A stretch of DNA of 20,393 bases from Clostridiales bacterium (GCA_019415985.1 DXYE01000043.1:1-20393), one strand, 5' to 3'; counted from the stretch's first letter, positions 1 through 7,751 are shown. Numbers and translations are program-made. Notes: a model not told the origin generated them from the letters alone.

Positions 1-1334
1 CCGAAGGGCTGAATGACGAACAGATTCCTGTCTTTGCCATGCGCGACATTTCAAGCTGCTCCATGAACGGAATGGTTGGACTGATCGACTGGATGACACA
101 AAATAAAATCAATTGCAGCGCCTATTTTCCTCCGGCTGGAAGTACCGGTGCGGTACACACAATTGAAACACTAGCAGGCGATGCATACACGGGCGGCGGT
201 GGCAGTCAGCCCTGTATGTCGAGCGAAAAGATATATCAAAATGTAAAGGCAAGTATTGTGTCCAGTTTGGGTGCTCCCAACAACAATATGCATGTGGTTG
301 CCGTGTCTCAGATGGACAATAATAATTACTGCAAATGCAGCGATTGTTATAAGGTTCTTCAGGAGGAGGGGGCGCCCTCAGGCATTTGGATCCGATTTCT
401 GAACAGGCTGCTTTCCGAGCTGAAGCCGGATTACCCGAATCTTTACCTACAGACCTTGGCGTATGCACACACAAACGAGGCGCCGAAGCTGACAAAGCCG
501 GACAGCAATGTGATTGTTCAGTATGCACCATGGTATGATTTTTGTTATAAGCACGCGTTCAGCGATACGAGCTGCGAAGTAAATGAGGCAGCTCGAAGAC
601 AGCTTGACGATTGGTGCAAGATGACCGAGCGTGTATGGGTATATGATTATTCTACGGGCCCCTTCATTGTTCCCTATATGACCTATGATGTCATCCTTGC
701 CAATGCACAGTTCTTTGCGGAACACGGAGTAGAACGTTATTATGTACAGGGTCCAGGCGGTGTAGCTCTGCGGACAACCGGCTTTGAGAGCCTGAAGCAA
801 TACTTAATTGCTAAGGCTTTATGGGATCCGTATATGACGGAAGAGGAGTTCGAAGAGCATATCCATAAGTTTTGCATTGCGTACTATGGTCCCGGCGGTG
901 TATATATGGAAGAATGTTTCCAGCTTCTGCGCGAAGGCTACCATAAGATGACGGCGGTAGATCATATGTTCCCGCACAGTTTCGCATTCGAGACTGTTCG
1001 GATTATCGATTATATCACCTATGGGGAGCAGATGGAGGAATGGTATGATTTGGCTGCCCTGCAAGCGGAAACCTCGGAACAGGAATCTCGTGTGGAGCAG
1101 GAGAGGCTCTCCTATATATGGATGAAGCTCTCGGCAGATTACGACTATGTGTATACATGGGGAGATAAGGAGTCGCGCGCGCAGTATGAGGAAGAAGTCA
1201 CGGAGATGTATCAAACCATGAGGGTAAAAGCAATTGCTCCGCAGGAAGGCTGGTCGATGAATGGTGTGTTCCGTCTCGATTATCCGCCGACGATGTGGAC
1301 TTGGGCCTACAGCAACGCCCCAAGCAAAGGCTGA
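1..1334 (+). CDS. DUF4838 domain protein, 3' part (5' end outside window)
   Basis: The reading frame is open from base 3 with no start codon needed, so the gene begins upstream of the window and at least 444 C-terminal residues are seen. The sequence fits the DUF4838 family, found in large secreted or cytoplasmic proteins of gut and soil bacteria next to glycoside-hydrolase-like domains. The recognisable piece is a motif of the form VSQMDNNNYCKCSDC, followed by a long alpha/beta region rich in Trp and Tyr, as in carbohydrate-binding barrels. A role on plant or host glycans is inferred from the family and is not proven here; no catalytic residue could be assigned. No signal peptide can be judged because the N-terminus is missing. 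A strong terminator follows 14 nt after the stop, so this is the last gene of its transcript. Confidence 0.75.
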   Translation, partial: EGLNDEQIPVFAMRDISSCSMNGMVGLIDWMTQNKINCSAYFPPAGSTGAVHTIETLAGDAYTGGGGSQPCMSSEKIYQNVKASIVSSLGAPNNNMHVVAVSQMDNNNYCKCSDCYKVLQEEGAPSGIWIRFLNRLLSELKPDYPNLYLQTLAYAHTNEAPKLTKPDSNVIVQYAPWYDFCYKHAFSDTSCEVNEAARRQLDDWCKMTERVWVYDYSTGPFIVPYMTYDVILANAQFFAEHGVERYYVQGPGGVALRTTGFESLKQYLIAKALWDPYMTEEEFEEHIHKFCIAYYGPGGVYMEECFQLLREGYHKMTAVDHMFPHSFAFETVRIIDYITYGEQMEEWYDLAALQAETSEQESRVEQERLSYIWMKLSADYDYVYTWGDKESRAQYEEEVTEMYQTMRVKAIAPQEGWSMNGVFRLDYPPTMWTWAYSNAPSKG

Positions 1335-1347
1335 ACGATTTCAAGCC

Positions 1348-1386
1348 AAGCTTCACTGAGCGTAAAGCTCAGTGAAGCTTTTTTGT
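1348..1386 (+). terminator. Rho-independent terminator of the DUF4838 gene
   Basis: A perfect 13-bp stem joins AAGCTTCACTGAG (1348-1360) to CTCAGTGAAGCTT (1368-1380) over a 7-nt loop, and is followed by a T run. It lies just after the stop at 1334. Confidence 0.93.
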
Positions 1387-1747
1387 TCTAAAAGTATAAA
1401 CGTTGTTTCAGGATTTTGATAAATTTGGGGGATATTTTGTATTACAACATGAAAAGGTTTCAACTGTCAACCCCACATCTTAAAATTTTAATGAAATGAT
1501 TTTTCAGACGATGCTGCTGTTTCATTTACCGCGTGTGCTCAGATATTTGCAGGAGCAATGAGTCAGCTTATTTGGATGCGGCGGAAACTTTTTTGTTTTA
1601 TAAAGTCCCTGATTTCGCCCTGGATATGGGCCTAGTAGACTCTGCGGTATTCATATAAAATATTTCCGCACGCATCAATGGACTCGCCCGTATAGGATTT
1701 TATCCTGCATATATTGTTAAATAATCGTGAATTCAACCTGTTATGAA
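1387..1747. other. Intergenic region without a supported gene
   Basis: About 360 bases between the DUF4838 terminator and the oad promoter. It is AT-rich towards the right end. One plus-strand frame stays open for about 50 codons (roughly 1500-1650) but has no ribosome site or recognised family, so no gene is called. No tRNA or repeat was seen. Confidence 0.5.
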
Positions 1748-1776
1748 TTGCTATTTTTTGTATTTTACTATATAAT
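1748..1776 (+). promoter_or_regulatory. Sigma-A-like promoter of the oad operon
   Basis: TTGCTA (1748-1753), a 17-nt spacer and a perfect TATAAT (1771-1776) lie 67 nt before the oadG start. Transcription would begin near 1783. This is the only good promoter seen ahead of the four decarboxylase genes. Confidence 0.75.
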
Positions 1777-1843
1777 TATTTAGATTAGATTATTTGCAGT
1801 GTTGTTATATTTTTACATATACAAACACAAGGAGGTGTGTAAG

Positions 1844-2119
1844 ATGTCCAACGCTTTTATTTGCATTATGGGAATGGGCATCGTTTTTTTCGGACTCATT
1901 TGCATTGTGCTTCTATGTACTGCCATGAGCGCTGTTTTCCGCAGGTCACCCGAGAAACAGAAAGATGCTGAGAAGGATGATCAAAAATTCTCCCCTTTTT
2001 CCGCCGAGGTCGACGCACCTGACCGGCAGCAGCTTCTCGCCGCTATATCCGCAGCCATCGCCGAAGATATGGGGACCGATCTTTCTGCAATTAGAATTGT
2101 CTCCTTTAAAAAAATCTGA
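1844..2119 (+). CDS. oadG: Oxaloacetate decarboxylase gamma subunit (OadG family)
   Basis: A 91-residue protein with one N-terminal membrane helix (about residues 5-28, rich in Gly, Ile, Leu and Phe), then a charged Lys/Asp/Glu linker and a short alpha-helical tail. This is the layout of the small gamma subunit that assembles the Na+-pumping decarboxylase and holds the soluble alpha subunit to the membrane-embedded beta subunit. The start at 1844 was chosen because AAGGAGG (about 1829-1835) is correctly spaced before it; an in-frame ATG-like start at 1799 lies before that site and has none of its own. It is the first gene of the operon, 29 nt before the biotin carrier. Gamma subunits diverge strongly in sequence, so the call rests on size, topology and neighbours. 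Confidence 0.8.
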   Translation: MSNAFICIMGMGIVFFGLICIVLLCTAMSAVFRRSPEKQKDAEKDDQKFSPFSAEVDAPDRQQLLAAISAAIAEDMGTDLSAIRIVSFKKI

Positions 2120-2148
2120 GCGCCCGCTTTGGGCAGAAAGGGATTGTC

Positions 2149-2508
2149 ATGACAAAATACAGAGTGAATGTCAACGGTACCGTTTATGAAATTGAACTGG
2201 AGAAGCTGGATAACATAGATGCTGTACCGCAGAAGGCTGAACAGAAAGCATCTCCGGCCCCGGCTACTGCTCCTGCTGCCGCGGCGCCTGCCGGCGGTGA
2301 AACGGTCAACTGTCCGATGCCCGGAACTATACTCGCAGTCAATGTTGCCACCGGGGATATGGTAAAAAAAGGGCAGATACTCATGGTGTTGGAAGCCATG
2401 AAAATGGAAAATGAAATTATGTCCCCGGTTGATGGACGCATAACCTCCGTTCAGGTTGCCAAAGGGGCGACTGTTGAAACCGGTGCCGTGCTCTGCGTCA
2501 TTTCATAA
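2149..2508 (+). CDS. Biotin carboxyl carrier protein of the Na+-pumping decarboxylase
   Basis: A 119-residue biotin/lipoyl-attachment protein. Residues 1-20 form a short beta-rich head, residues about 33-50 an Ala/Pro-rich flexible linker, and residues about 52-119 the biotinyl domain. The biotinylation motif EAMKMENE is intact, with Lys85 as the expected biotin site. The carrier receives carboxylate from oxaloacetate at the alpha subunit and delivers it to the membrane beta subunit for decarboxylation. Here it is a free protein, as in methylmalonyl-CoA decarboxylase systems, not fused to the end of OadA as in enterobacteria. The ribosome site (AAAGGGA, ending about 9 nt upstream) is modest. 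The operon context makes a role in acetyl-CoA carboxylase unlikely. Confidence 0.93.
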   Translation: MTKYRVNVNGTVYEIELEKLDNIDAVPQKAEQKASPAPATAPAAAAPAGGETVNCPMPGTILAVNVATGDMVKKGQILMVLEAMKMENEIMSPVDGRITSVQVAKGATVETGAVLCVIS

Positions 2509-2692
2509 TGCCACCTTGAGGTCGGCCTGTGCCTTGAGTTGCGGAAGCAAACCATTGAACCTATACTGAGCGGAAGGCAGCACAGCCCTCCCTTACTTAA
2601 TAACGTCAACAGTGATGGAAGTTTTTGCCTTGCCGGTTCAAGCCAACTGGGTAAAGGCTTCCGCTTTGTACAGAAAGGAATGCTCATAAAAA
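2509..2692 (+). promoter_or_regulatory. Intergenic leader between biotin carrier and oadB with alternative stems
   Basis: This 184-nt gap is long for the middle of an operon. GCTTCCGC at 2657-2664 can pair perfectly with GCGGAAGC at 2541-2548, or nearly as well with GCGGAAGGC at 2570-2578. The shared 3' arm ends 8 nt before the oadB ribosome site (GAAAGGA, about 2673-2679). A role in setting beta-subunit translation or RNA processing is inferred only. Confidence 0.35.
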
Positions 2693-3865
2693 ATGGATGC
2701 TGTACTGGACTTTTTTAAAGAAACAGGCTTTTATATGATTGGCGGCGACTGGAAGTCGCTTGTCATGATCGGCATCGCCTGCTTTCTTGCCTACCTCGCT
2801 ATTGTCAAAAAATTTGAACCTCTGCTTCTGCTGCCGATCGCTTTCGGTATGCTGCTAACCAATCTTCCTGGTGCAAATATGTTCCATGAGGAATTTTTTG
2901 CAGATGGCCATGTGCATTGGGATCTGCTCAGCGGCGGCGGTGAGATCACGCCCGGCCTGATCGACTATCTATATCTCGGTGTTAAGCTCGGCATATATCC
3001 GTGTCTGATTTTCTTGGGGATTGGTGCAATGACGGACTTTGGTCCTCTGCTTGCCAATCCGAAGAGCATGCTTCTCGGCGGGGCCGCTCAGATCGGTATA
3101 TTCATTACCTTCGTCGGTGCGCGTCTGCTCGGTTTTACTGCAGCCGAGGCCGGATCTATAGGTATCATCGGCGGTGCAGACGGACCGACCGCTATCTTTG
3201 TCACAACCAAGCTGGCGCCGCATCTACTTGGTCCGATTGCGGTTGCCGCATATTCCTACATGGCGCTGGTGCCGGTGATTCAGCCGCCGATCATGAAGCT
3301 GCTGACCACCAAAAAGGAACGCCAGATTGTGATGAAGGAGCTACGCCCCGTCACAAAACGTGAAAAAATCGTCTTTCCGATTATTGTTACGATTTTCGTT
3401 GCATTACTCGTGCCGAGCGCAACACCCCTTGTCGGATGCCTGATGCTCGGAAATCTCTTCCGTGAATCCGGCGTTGTGGACCGTCTCAGCAAGACGGCTC
3501 AAAACGAGCTGATTAATATTGTAACCATTTGTCTGGGCGTCTCCGTAGGCGCAACTGCAACGGCTTCTACCTTCCTCTCGCCGTCCACGCTGAAAATTTT
3601 GGTTATGGGCGTTGTGGCATTTGGCCTCGGTACCGCCGGCGGCGTTCTGCTCGCCAAGTTCATGAACCTTTTCCTGAAAAACAAGATCAATCCTCTGATC
3701 GGTTCCGCAGGCGTATCAGCCGTGCCGATGGCGGCACGTGTTTCGCAGGTAGTTGGTCAAAAGGAAAATCCTGGGAACTTCCTGCTTATGCATGCAATGG
3801 GGCCGAATGTGGCCGGCGTGATCGGTTCTGCTATCGCCGCGGGTGTTCTGCTCGTCCTTTGCTGA
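2693..3865 (+). CDS. oadB: Oxaloacetate decarboxylase beta subunit, Na+ translocating
   Basis: A 390-residue polytopic membrane protein of the OadB/MmdB/GcdB family. It decarboxylates carboxybiotin on the carrier protein and couples this to Na+ export. The family's core motif GGADGPTAIF is intact at residues 160-169, with Asp163 matching the essential Na+/H+-binding aspartate (Asp203 in the Klebsiella protein). A second conserved segment, AYSYMALVPVIQPPI, follows at about 186-200. The C-terminal part has the usual Gly/Ala-rich helices and the stretch ending near residue 380 that contains GPNVAGVIGSAIAAG. Length fits the family (about 375-435 aa). The start at 2693 is the first Met giving the usual N-terminus, with GAAAGGA 13 nt upstream, a rather long spacing. 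oadA follows after 80 nt. Confidence 0.95.
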   Translation: MDAVLDFFKETGFYMIGGDWKSLVMIGIACFLAYLAIVKKFEPLLLLPIAFGMLLTNLPGANMFHEEFFADGHVHWDLLSGGGEITPGLIDYLYLGVKLGIYPCLIFLGIGAMTDFGPLLANPKSMLLGGAAQIGIFITFVGARLLGFTAAEAGSIGIIGGADGPTAIFVTTKLAPHLLGPIAVAAYSYMALVPVIQPPIMKLLTTKKERQIVMKELRPVTKREKIVFPIIVTIFVALLVPSATPLVGCLMLGNLFRESGVVDRLSKTAQNELINIVTICLGVSVGATATASTFLSPSTLKILVMGVVAFGLGTAGGVLLAKFMNLFLKNKINPLIGSAGVSAVPMAARVSQVVGQKENPGNFLLMHAMGPNVAGVIGSAIAAGVLLVLC

Positions 3866-3945
3866 AATCAGCGCTTTTCTTTGGCAGTGCAGCCCCGACT
3901 GACTGCCAAGGTGTGTTGCGTTCGGGGGAAAGGATTGGGTTAAAA

Positions 3946-5403
3946 ATGGAGAAAAAACCTTTACAGATAACGGATACCATTTTAAGGGATGCGCATCAAT
4001 CGCAGGCAGCTACACGCATGCGGATAGAAGATATGCTCCCTGCCTGTGAACTTTTGGATAATATGGGATACTGGTCTCTCGAATGCTGGGGTGGCGCTAC
4101 CTTTGACGCTTGTATGCGTTTTTTGGATGAAGATCCCTGGGAAAGACTGCGTACGCTGAAAAAGGCAATGCCGAAAACCAGGCTGCAGATGCTGCTGCGC
4201 GGCCAAAATATTTTAGGCTATAAGCATTATGCCGATGATGTAGTGGATGCTTTCTGTCGGAAGTCGATAGAGAACGGTATCGACGTCGTCCGCATCTTTG
4301 ATGCGTTGAACGATACGCGCAATATGGAGCAGGCGATGAAAAGCGTCAAAAAATACGGCGGCCTATGTGAGGCAGCAATTAGCTATACCATCAGCCCTGT
4401 TCACAGCGAAGCTTATTTTATAAAGCTGGCAGTTGAACTGGAGCAAATGGGCGCTGATGTCATCTGTATCAAAGATATGGCCAATCTGCTGCTGCCGGTA
4501 GATGCCTACCAGTTGATAAAAAAGCTGAAAGAAAATGTAAAAGTCCCGATTCATCTGCATACGCACAACACGACTGGAACCGGTGACATGACGAATCTGA
4601 TGGCGGCATGGGCTGGCGTGGATATCGTAGACTGCGCACTTTCACCGCTCGGAAACGGTACGGCTCAGCCCGCGACAGAATCCCTGGTCGCTACCTTAAA
4701 GGGAACGGGGCGTGATACCGGATTGGATCTCAACGCTTTAAGCAAAGCAGCCGCTCACTTCAGAGGTGTTGCAGCAAAGCTGAAAGCCGAAGGCTTTTTA
4801 GACCCGAAGGTTCTGAGTGTAGATACTAATACACTGCTCTATCAGGTGCCGGGAGGCATGCTTTCCAACCTGATTTCGCAGCTCAAGCAGGCAGGAGCTG
4901 AGGATAAGTATTACGATGTTCTTGAAGAGATTCCGCGTGTGCGGAAGGATTTCGGTTATCCGCCGCTTGTGACGCCTACCAGCCAGATCGTCGGTTCTCA
5001 GGCAGTGCTCAATGTGCTTTCCGGCGAACGTTATAAAATGGTAACAAAGGAATCCAAGGGGCTTCTGCGTGGTGAATACGGGCGTCTGCCCGGTGAAATC
5101 AATACAGAGGTTCAGCGGAAAGCGATCGGAGATACGGAGTGCATTACATGCCGGCCAGCAGATCTGCTTCAACCCGAGTTGGAGCATTATCGCAAGGAAG
5201 CCGGAGAATTGGCAAAGTCTGAAGAGGATGTTCTGAGCTACGCGCTTTTCCCTCAGGTTGCTAAGACCTTTTTAGAGAAAAGAAACAGCGGGACACTTCA
5301 CGCACAGAAGGAATCGGATACCGGCACAACGGCCGAGAATCCGAAAAATATATCCGACGACGGCGTACGGACGCTCTATGTCGACGATGCATCCCGTTCC
5401 TGA
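3946..5403 (+). CDS. oadA: Oxaloacetate decarboxylase alpha subunit (carboxyltransferase), without biotin domain
   Basis: A 485-residue protein of the pyruvate carboxylase/OadA carboxyltransferase family. It moves the carboxyl group from oxaloacetate to biotin on the separate carrier, releasing pyruvate. The HMG-lyase-like TIM barrel (about residues 5-275) shows TILRDAHQS with metal-binding Asp15, CIKDMA with Lys176 as the expected carbamylated lysine, and HLHTHN with metal ligands His205 and His207. Residues about 300-460 form the conserved OADA domain. The biotinyl domain found at the end of enterobacterial OadA is missing, matching the free carrier gene upstream; the last 35 residues are polar and unconserved. 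The frame is open from 3529, but that part overlaps oadB; GGGGGAAAGGA at 3924-3934 marks 3946 as the start. A terminator follows. Confidence 0.93.
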   Translation: MEKKPLQITDTILRDAHQSQAATRMRIEDMLPACELLDNMGYWSLECWGGATFDACMRFLDEDPWERLRTLKKAMPKTRLQMLLRGQNILGYKHYADDVVDAFCRKSIENGIDVVRIFDALNDTRNMEQAMKSVKKYGGLCEAAISYTISPVHSEAYFIKLAVELEQMGADVICIKDMANLLLPVDAYQLIKKLKENVKVPIHLHTHNTTGTGDMTNLMAAWAGVDIVDCALSPLGNGTAQPATESLVATLKGTGRDTGLDLNALSKAAAHFRGVAAKLKAEGFLDPKVLSVDTNTLLYQVPGGMLSNLISQLKQAGAEDKYYDVLEEIPRVRKDFGYPPLVTPTSQIVGSQAVLNVLSGERYKMVTKESKGLLRGEYGRLPGEINTEVQRKAIGDTECITCRPADLLQPELEHYRKEAGELAKSEEDVLSYALFPQVAKTFLEKRNSGTLHAQKESDTGTTAENPKNISDDGVRTLYVDDASRS

Positions 5404-5537
5404 TTATTGCTCCCCGCCGATTCCGGCAGAACTCTCCGGCTCAAACCATGATAAAGGGTCCTGTGACCCGAGAAAAGCAGGCTCCTTTTCAACCGATAGC
5501 GTTATGTATGGTAAAAATGCACTGATATAACCAAACG

Positions 5538-5577
5538 CAGGATGTCCCCCTTGTGAGAGGGGGACATCCTGTTTTTT
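5538..5577 (+). terminator. Rho-independent terminator of the oad operon
   Basis: A perfect 13-bp stem pairs CAGGATGTCCCCC (5538-5550) with GGGGGACATCCTG (5559-5571), loop TTGTGAGA, then six T. The 134 bases from the oadA stop to this hairpin contain no supported gene. Confidence 0.95.
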
Positions 5578-5679
5578 AGTGCAGGACGGAATCCTCCTAA
5601 TGAAAACGCCCCGCGATTGGGTTTTGCCTTTTGTTGAACCCCTTGCCCGTAACCATCCCATTTCTATAATGTACATTAC

Positions 5680-5708
5680 TTGACAAATTTCAAAACCTAT
5701 GATAAAAT
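5680..5708 (+). promoter_or_regulatory. Promoter of the ABC-F gene and its leader
   Basis: Perfect TTGACA (5680-5685), a 17-nt spacer and TAAAAT (5703-5708). Transcription would start near 5715, about 267 nt before the ABC-F start codon, leaving a long leader. Confidence 0.8.
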
Positions 5709-5737
5709 AACATTAATTATTAAAAAGAGGTGCGGCA

Positions 5738-5752
5738 ATGATCATTGAGTAA
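5738..5752 (+). CDS. Candidate 4-residue leader ORF of the ABC-F gene
   Basis: ATG ATC ATT GAG TAA encodes Met-Ile-Ile-Glu. A good ribosome site, AAGAGGTG (5725-5732), ends 5 nt before the ATG and serves no longer frame. It is the first translatable unit after the promoter. Very short leader ORFs of this kind sense ribosome-stalling drugs ahead of other ARE ABC-F genes; the same role here is inferred. Confidence 0.5.
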   Translation: MIIE

Positions 5753-5757
5753 TTCAA

Positions 5758-5805
5758 ATGAATAAGATAGTGAATCATAGTATCTGCAATATGCTGACTG
5801 CATAG
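5758..5805 (+). CDS. Candidate second leader ORF, 15 residues
   Basis: An ATG frame of 15 codons ends in TAG at 5803-5805 (Met-Asn-Lys-Ile-Val-Asn-His ... Leu-Thr-Ala). It starts 5 nt after the stop of the 4-residue ORF and has no strong ribosome site of its own, so it could be translated by re-initiation. Its last codons overlap CATAGCAG (5801-5808), which is repeated at 5846-5853. It could be a chance frame. Confidence 0.3.
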   Translation: MNKIVNHSICNMLTA

Positions 5806-5915
5806 CAGATTTGTTTTGCTGTTGAAATTTGGATTGCTTGCTTTTCATAGCAGTTGATCATTTGTTGTTCTATTTTTAGTTCCTTTATGGATTTTATTTA
5901 TATGTGCAATAAGTG

Positions 5916-5968
5916 GTTCCATTTTCGATAGGCCATGATTCGCTGTCGAAAATGGAACTTTTTTATTT
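5916..5968 (+). terminator. Attenuator-type terminator inside the ABC-F leader
   Basis: A perfect 13-bp stem joins GTTCCATTTTCGA (5916-5928) to TCGAAAATGGAAC (5946-5958) over a 17-nt loop, followed by TTTTTTATTTT. The T run ends directly at the ABC-F ribosome site (GGAGGG, 5970-5975). There is no gene between the promoter at 5680 and this hairpin other than the tiny leader ORFs, so it most likely acts as a conditional terminator. Confidence 0.85.
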
Positions 5969-5981
5969 TGGAGGGATTGTA

Positions 5982-7496
5982 ATGTTAGAACTGAAAAATG
6001 TAACGATATATCTCAAAAAAGATGGACGGAACATAGCGGATGCGTTTTGCTTTACATTAAAAAACAATGAGAAAGCTGCCATTATAGGAGAAGAGGGCAA
6101 TGGAAAATCTACCCTTTTAAAATTTATTTATCAGGCAAGTCTCGTTGAAGAATATTGCAATTGCTCAGGAGACGTCATAAAAAAGGGTAAAACAGCCTAT
6201 CTTCCTCAAATTATGGAAGAAAAATACCATAAGCTTTCACTGGCAGAGTATTTTGAAGCCTCAGAGTATTATATGCATACGGAGATTTTAGCGCAGCTCG
6301 ACCTGTCCCTTGATTTTATTTTATCTGACCGGAAAATCATGACGCTGTCCGGTGGCGAGAGAGTAAAAATACAGCTTGCGAAATTGCTTATGGAAGAACC
6401 GGATCTGCTTCTGCTCGACGAGCCGACAAATGACTTGGATCTCCCAACGTTACAATGGCTGGAATCCTTTATTTCAAAAAGCAGACTGCCGATCCTCTAT
6501 ATTTCGCATGATGAAACCCTCATTGAGAATACGGCGAATGTTATTGTGCATATGGAGCAGATTGTCCGTAAAACACAAAGCCGAATATCTGTTGCACGCT
6601 GTTCCTACCATGAATACCTGTCTAACCGCCGCGTCAGCTTCGCACATCAGGAACAGGTAGCCAAAAAGCAGAGAGACGATTACGAGAAACAAATGGAGAA
6701 ATGGAGAAAAATCTATAACCGCGTTGACCATGAGCAGGAAGTCATTACAAGGCAGAATCCCGGCGGTGCGAGACTGCTGAAAAAGAAGATGCACTCCGTA
6801 CTTTCCATGGGCAGACGATTCGAACGGGAAAAAGAAAACTTTTTGGATTTCCCGCAAGTGGAAGAAGCGATCCTGGCAAATTTCGACGAAACCATTCGTC
6901 TCCCGGCCGGTAAAACCGTTCTTGATTTTACATGTGATAAGCTATATATCGGGCAACGCCTATTATCCCGCAATCTTCGGCTTTTTGTTTCCGGCAGCGA
7001 ACATATCGGCATAACAGGCAAAAACGGTGTTGGTAAATCAACGCTGCTCGCTCTGTTGTGGGATGAAATCAAATATCGTCACGATATCATAGCCGCTTTT
7101 ATGCCACAAAATTATTCCGAAGCACTCGATTTTCAGAAAACGCCTATACAATATCTCGCAGACAACTATACAAAGGATGAGGTAACCAGAGCCAGAACCT
7201 ACATGGGCAGTATGAAATTCACCCATAACGAAATGACCGGTAAAATCGGCTGCCTCAGCGGCGGACAGCAGGCAAAAATATTGTTTCTAGACATGATATT
7301 AAAAAGGGCAAACGTGCTTTTGCTTGATGAACCTACCCGAAATTTCAGTCCCCTTTCGTGCCCTGTTGTCAGAGCGGCTCTCCGTGAATTTGGCGGTGCT
7401 GTCATCAGTGTATCCCATGATAGAAAATATCTGAATGAAGCCTGTGATAAGATTTACGAGCTTCGCGAAAACGGTTTGTTCCTTATTTCTAATTAA
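5982..7496 (+). CDS. ABC-F ATPase, antibiotic-resistance (ribosome protection) type
   Basis: A 504-residue soluble protein with two ATP-binding cassettes and no membrane segments. Cassette 1: Walker A GEEGNGKS (36-43), signature LSGGE (122-126), Walker B LLLLDEP, His-loop SHD (175-177). Cassette 2: Walker A GKNGVGKS (346-353), signature LSGGQ (425-429), Walker B LLLDEPTRNFSPLS (447-460), His-loop SHD. The charged, helical linker at about 215-285 is the part that reaches the ribosomal tRNA site in ABC-F proteins. Size and the RNFSPLS stretch resemble the Lsa/Vga-like resistance group, which removes lincosamide, pleuromutilin or streptogramin A drugs from the ribosome; the drug range cannot be read from sequence. 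The start at 5982 follows GGAGGG with 6 nt spacing; earlier in-frame starts lie inside the terminator hairpin. Expression is probably controlled by the leader attenuator. Confidence 0.87.
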   Translation: MLELKNVTIYLKKDGRNIADAFCFTLKNNEKAAIIGEEGNGKSTLLKFIYQASLVEEYCNCSGDVIKKGKTAYLPQIMEEKYHKLSLAEYFEASEYYMHTEILAQLDLSLDFILSDRKIMTLSGGERVKIQLAKLLMEEPDLLLLDEPTNDLDLPTLQWLESFISKSRLPILYISHDETLIENTANVIVHMEQIVRKTQSRISVARCSYHEYLSNRRVSFAHQEQVAKKQRDDYEKQMEKWRKIYNRVDHEQEVITRQNPGGARLLKKKMHSVLSMGRRFEREKENFLDFPQVEEAILANFDETIRLPAGKTVLDFTCDKLYIGQRLLSRNLRLFVSGSEHIGITGKNGVGKSTLLALLWDEIKYRHDIIAAFMPQNYSEALDFQKTPIQYLADNYTKDEVTRARTYMGSMKFTHNEMTGKIGCLSGGQQAKILFLDMILKRANVLLLDEPTRNFSPLSCPVVRAALREFGGAVISVSHDRKYLNEACDKIYELRENGLFLISN

Positions 7497-7722
7497 ACAC
7501 AGAAAATGCAACGTCGGCAAAGGGATTTGTTAAACGGGGCTTTTTATTCATGTTGATCAGCAGCCGGTGCGTCTACCGGTCTGAAAACGCCGGATGGCAT
7601 CTGCCGCAATCCTAAGAAAATACACCAAAGCACATTGGGGCATCCTCCTATGGTGGATGTCCCGATGTGAAACCTGTCTTGGATTTTTATAATATACCCG
7701 CTCATTTTTTTTGCGAAAGGTA
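7497..7722 (+). other. ABC-F downstream region with a 14-bp hairpin
   Basis: No gene is supported between the ABC-F stop and the tRNA promoter. A hairpin pairs 7632-7645 (ACATTGGGGCATCC) with 7655-7668 (GGATGTCCCGATGT): 14 pairs including two G-U, loop of 9 nt. There is no immediate T run, so it is not a classic terminator, though it could still end or stabilise the ABC-F message. Confidence 0.45.
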
Positions 7723-7751
7723 TTGATTTTCGAGAGAATATATGGTATACT
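7723..7751 (+). promoter_or_regulatory. Promoter of tRNA-Glu
   Basis: TTGATT (7723-7728), 17-nt spacer, TATACT (7746-7751), placed 13 nt before the mature tRNA start. Confidence 0.7.

Noticed and set aside
1500..1650. About 50-codon open stretch reading ...ESAYLDAAETFLFYK...
   Set aside because: It reads rather like protein, but there is no start, no ribosome site and no family match, so a remnant cannot be told from chance.
3001..3363. 120-codon plus-strand frame inside oadB
   Set aside because: It lies wholly within the well-conserved oadB coding sequence and reads as Arg/Cys/His-rich noise.
3529..3945. Upstream extension of the oadA frame by 139 codons
   Set aside because: It overlaps oadB in another frame, has no family similarity, and a good ribosome site precedes ATG 3946, where the conserved OadA N-terminus begins.
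5404..5676. 90-codon minus-strand frame over the oad terminator
   Set aside because: It runs through a perfect terminator hairpin, lacks a ribosome site and resembles no family.
5801..5853. CATAGCAG repeat pair as a CRISPR or mobile-element signature
   Set aside because: Only two 8-nt copies are present, with no array or further flanking repeats; it is kept only as a detail of the leader.
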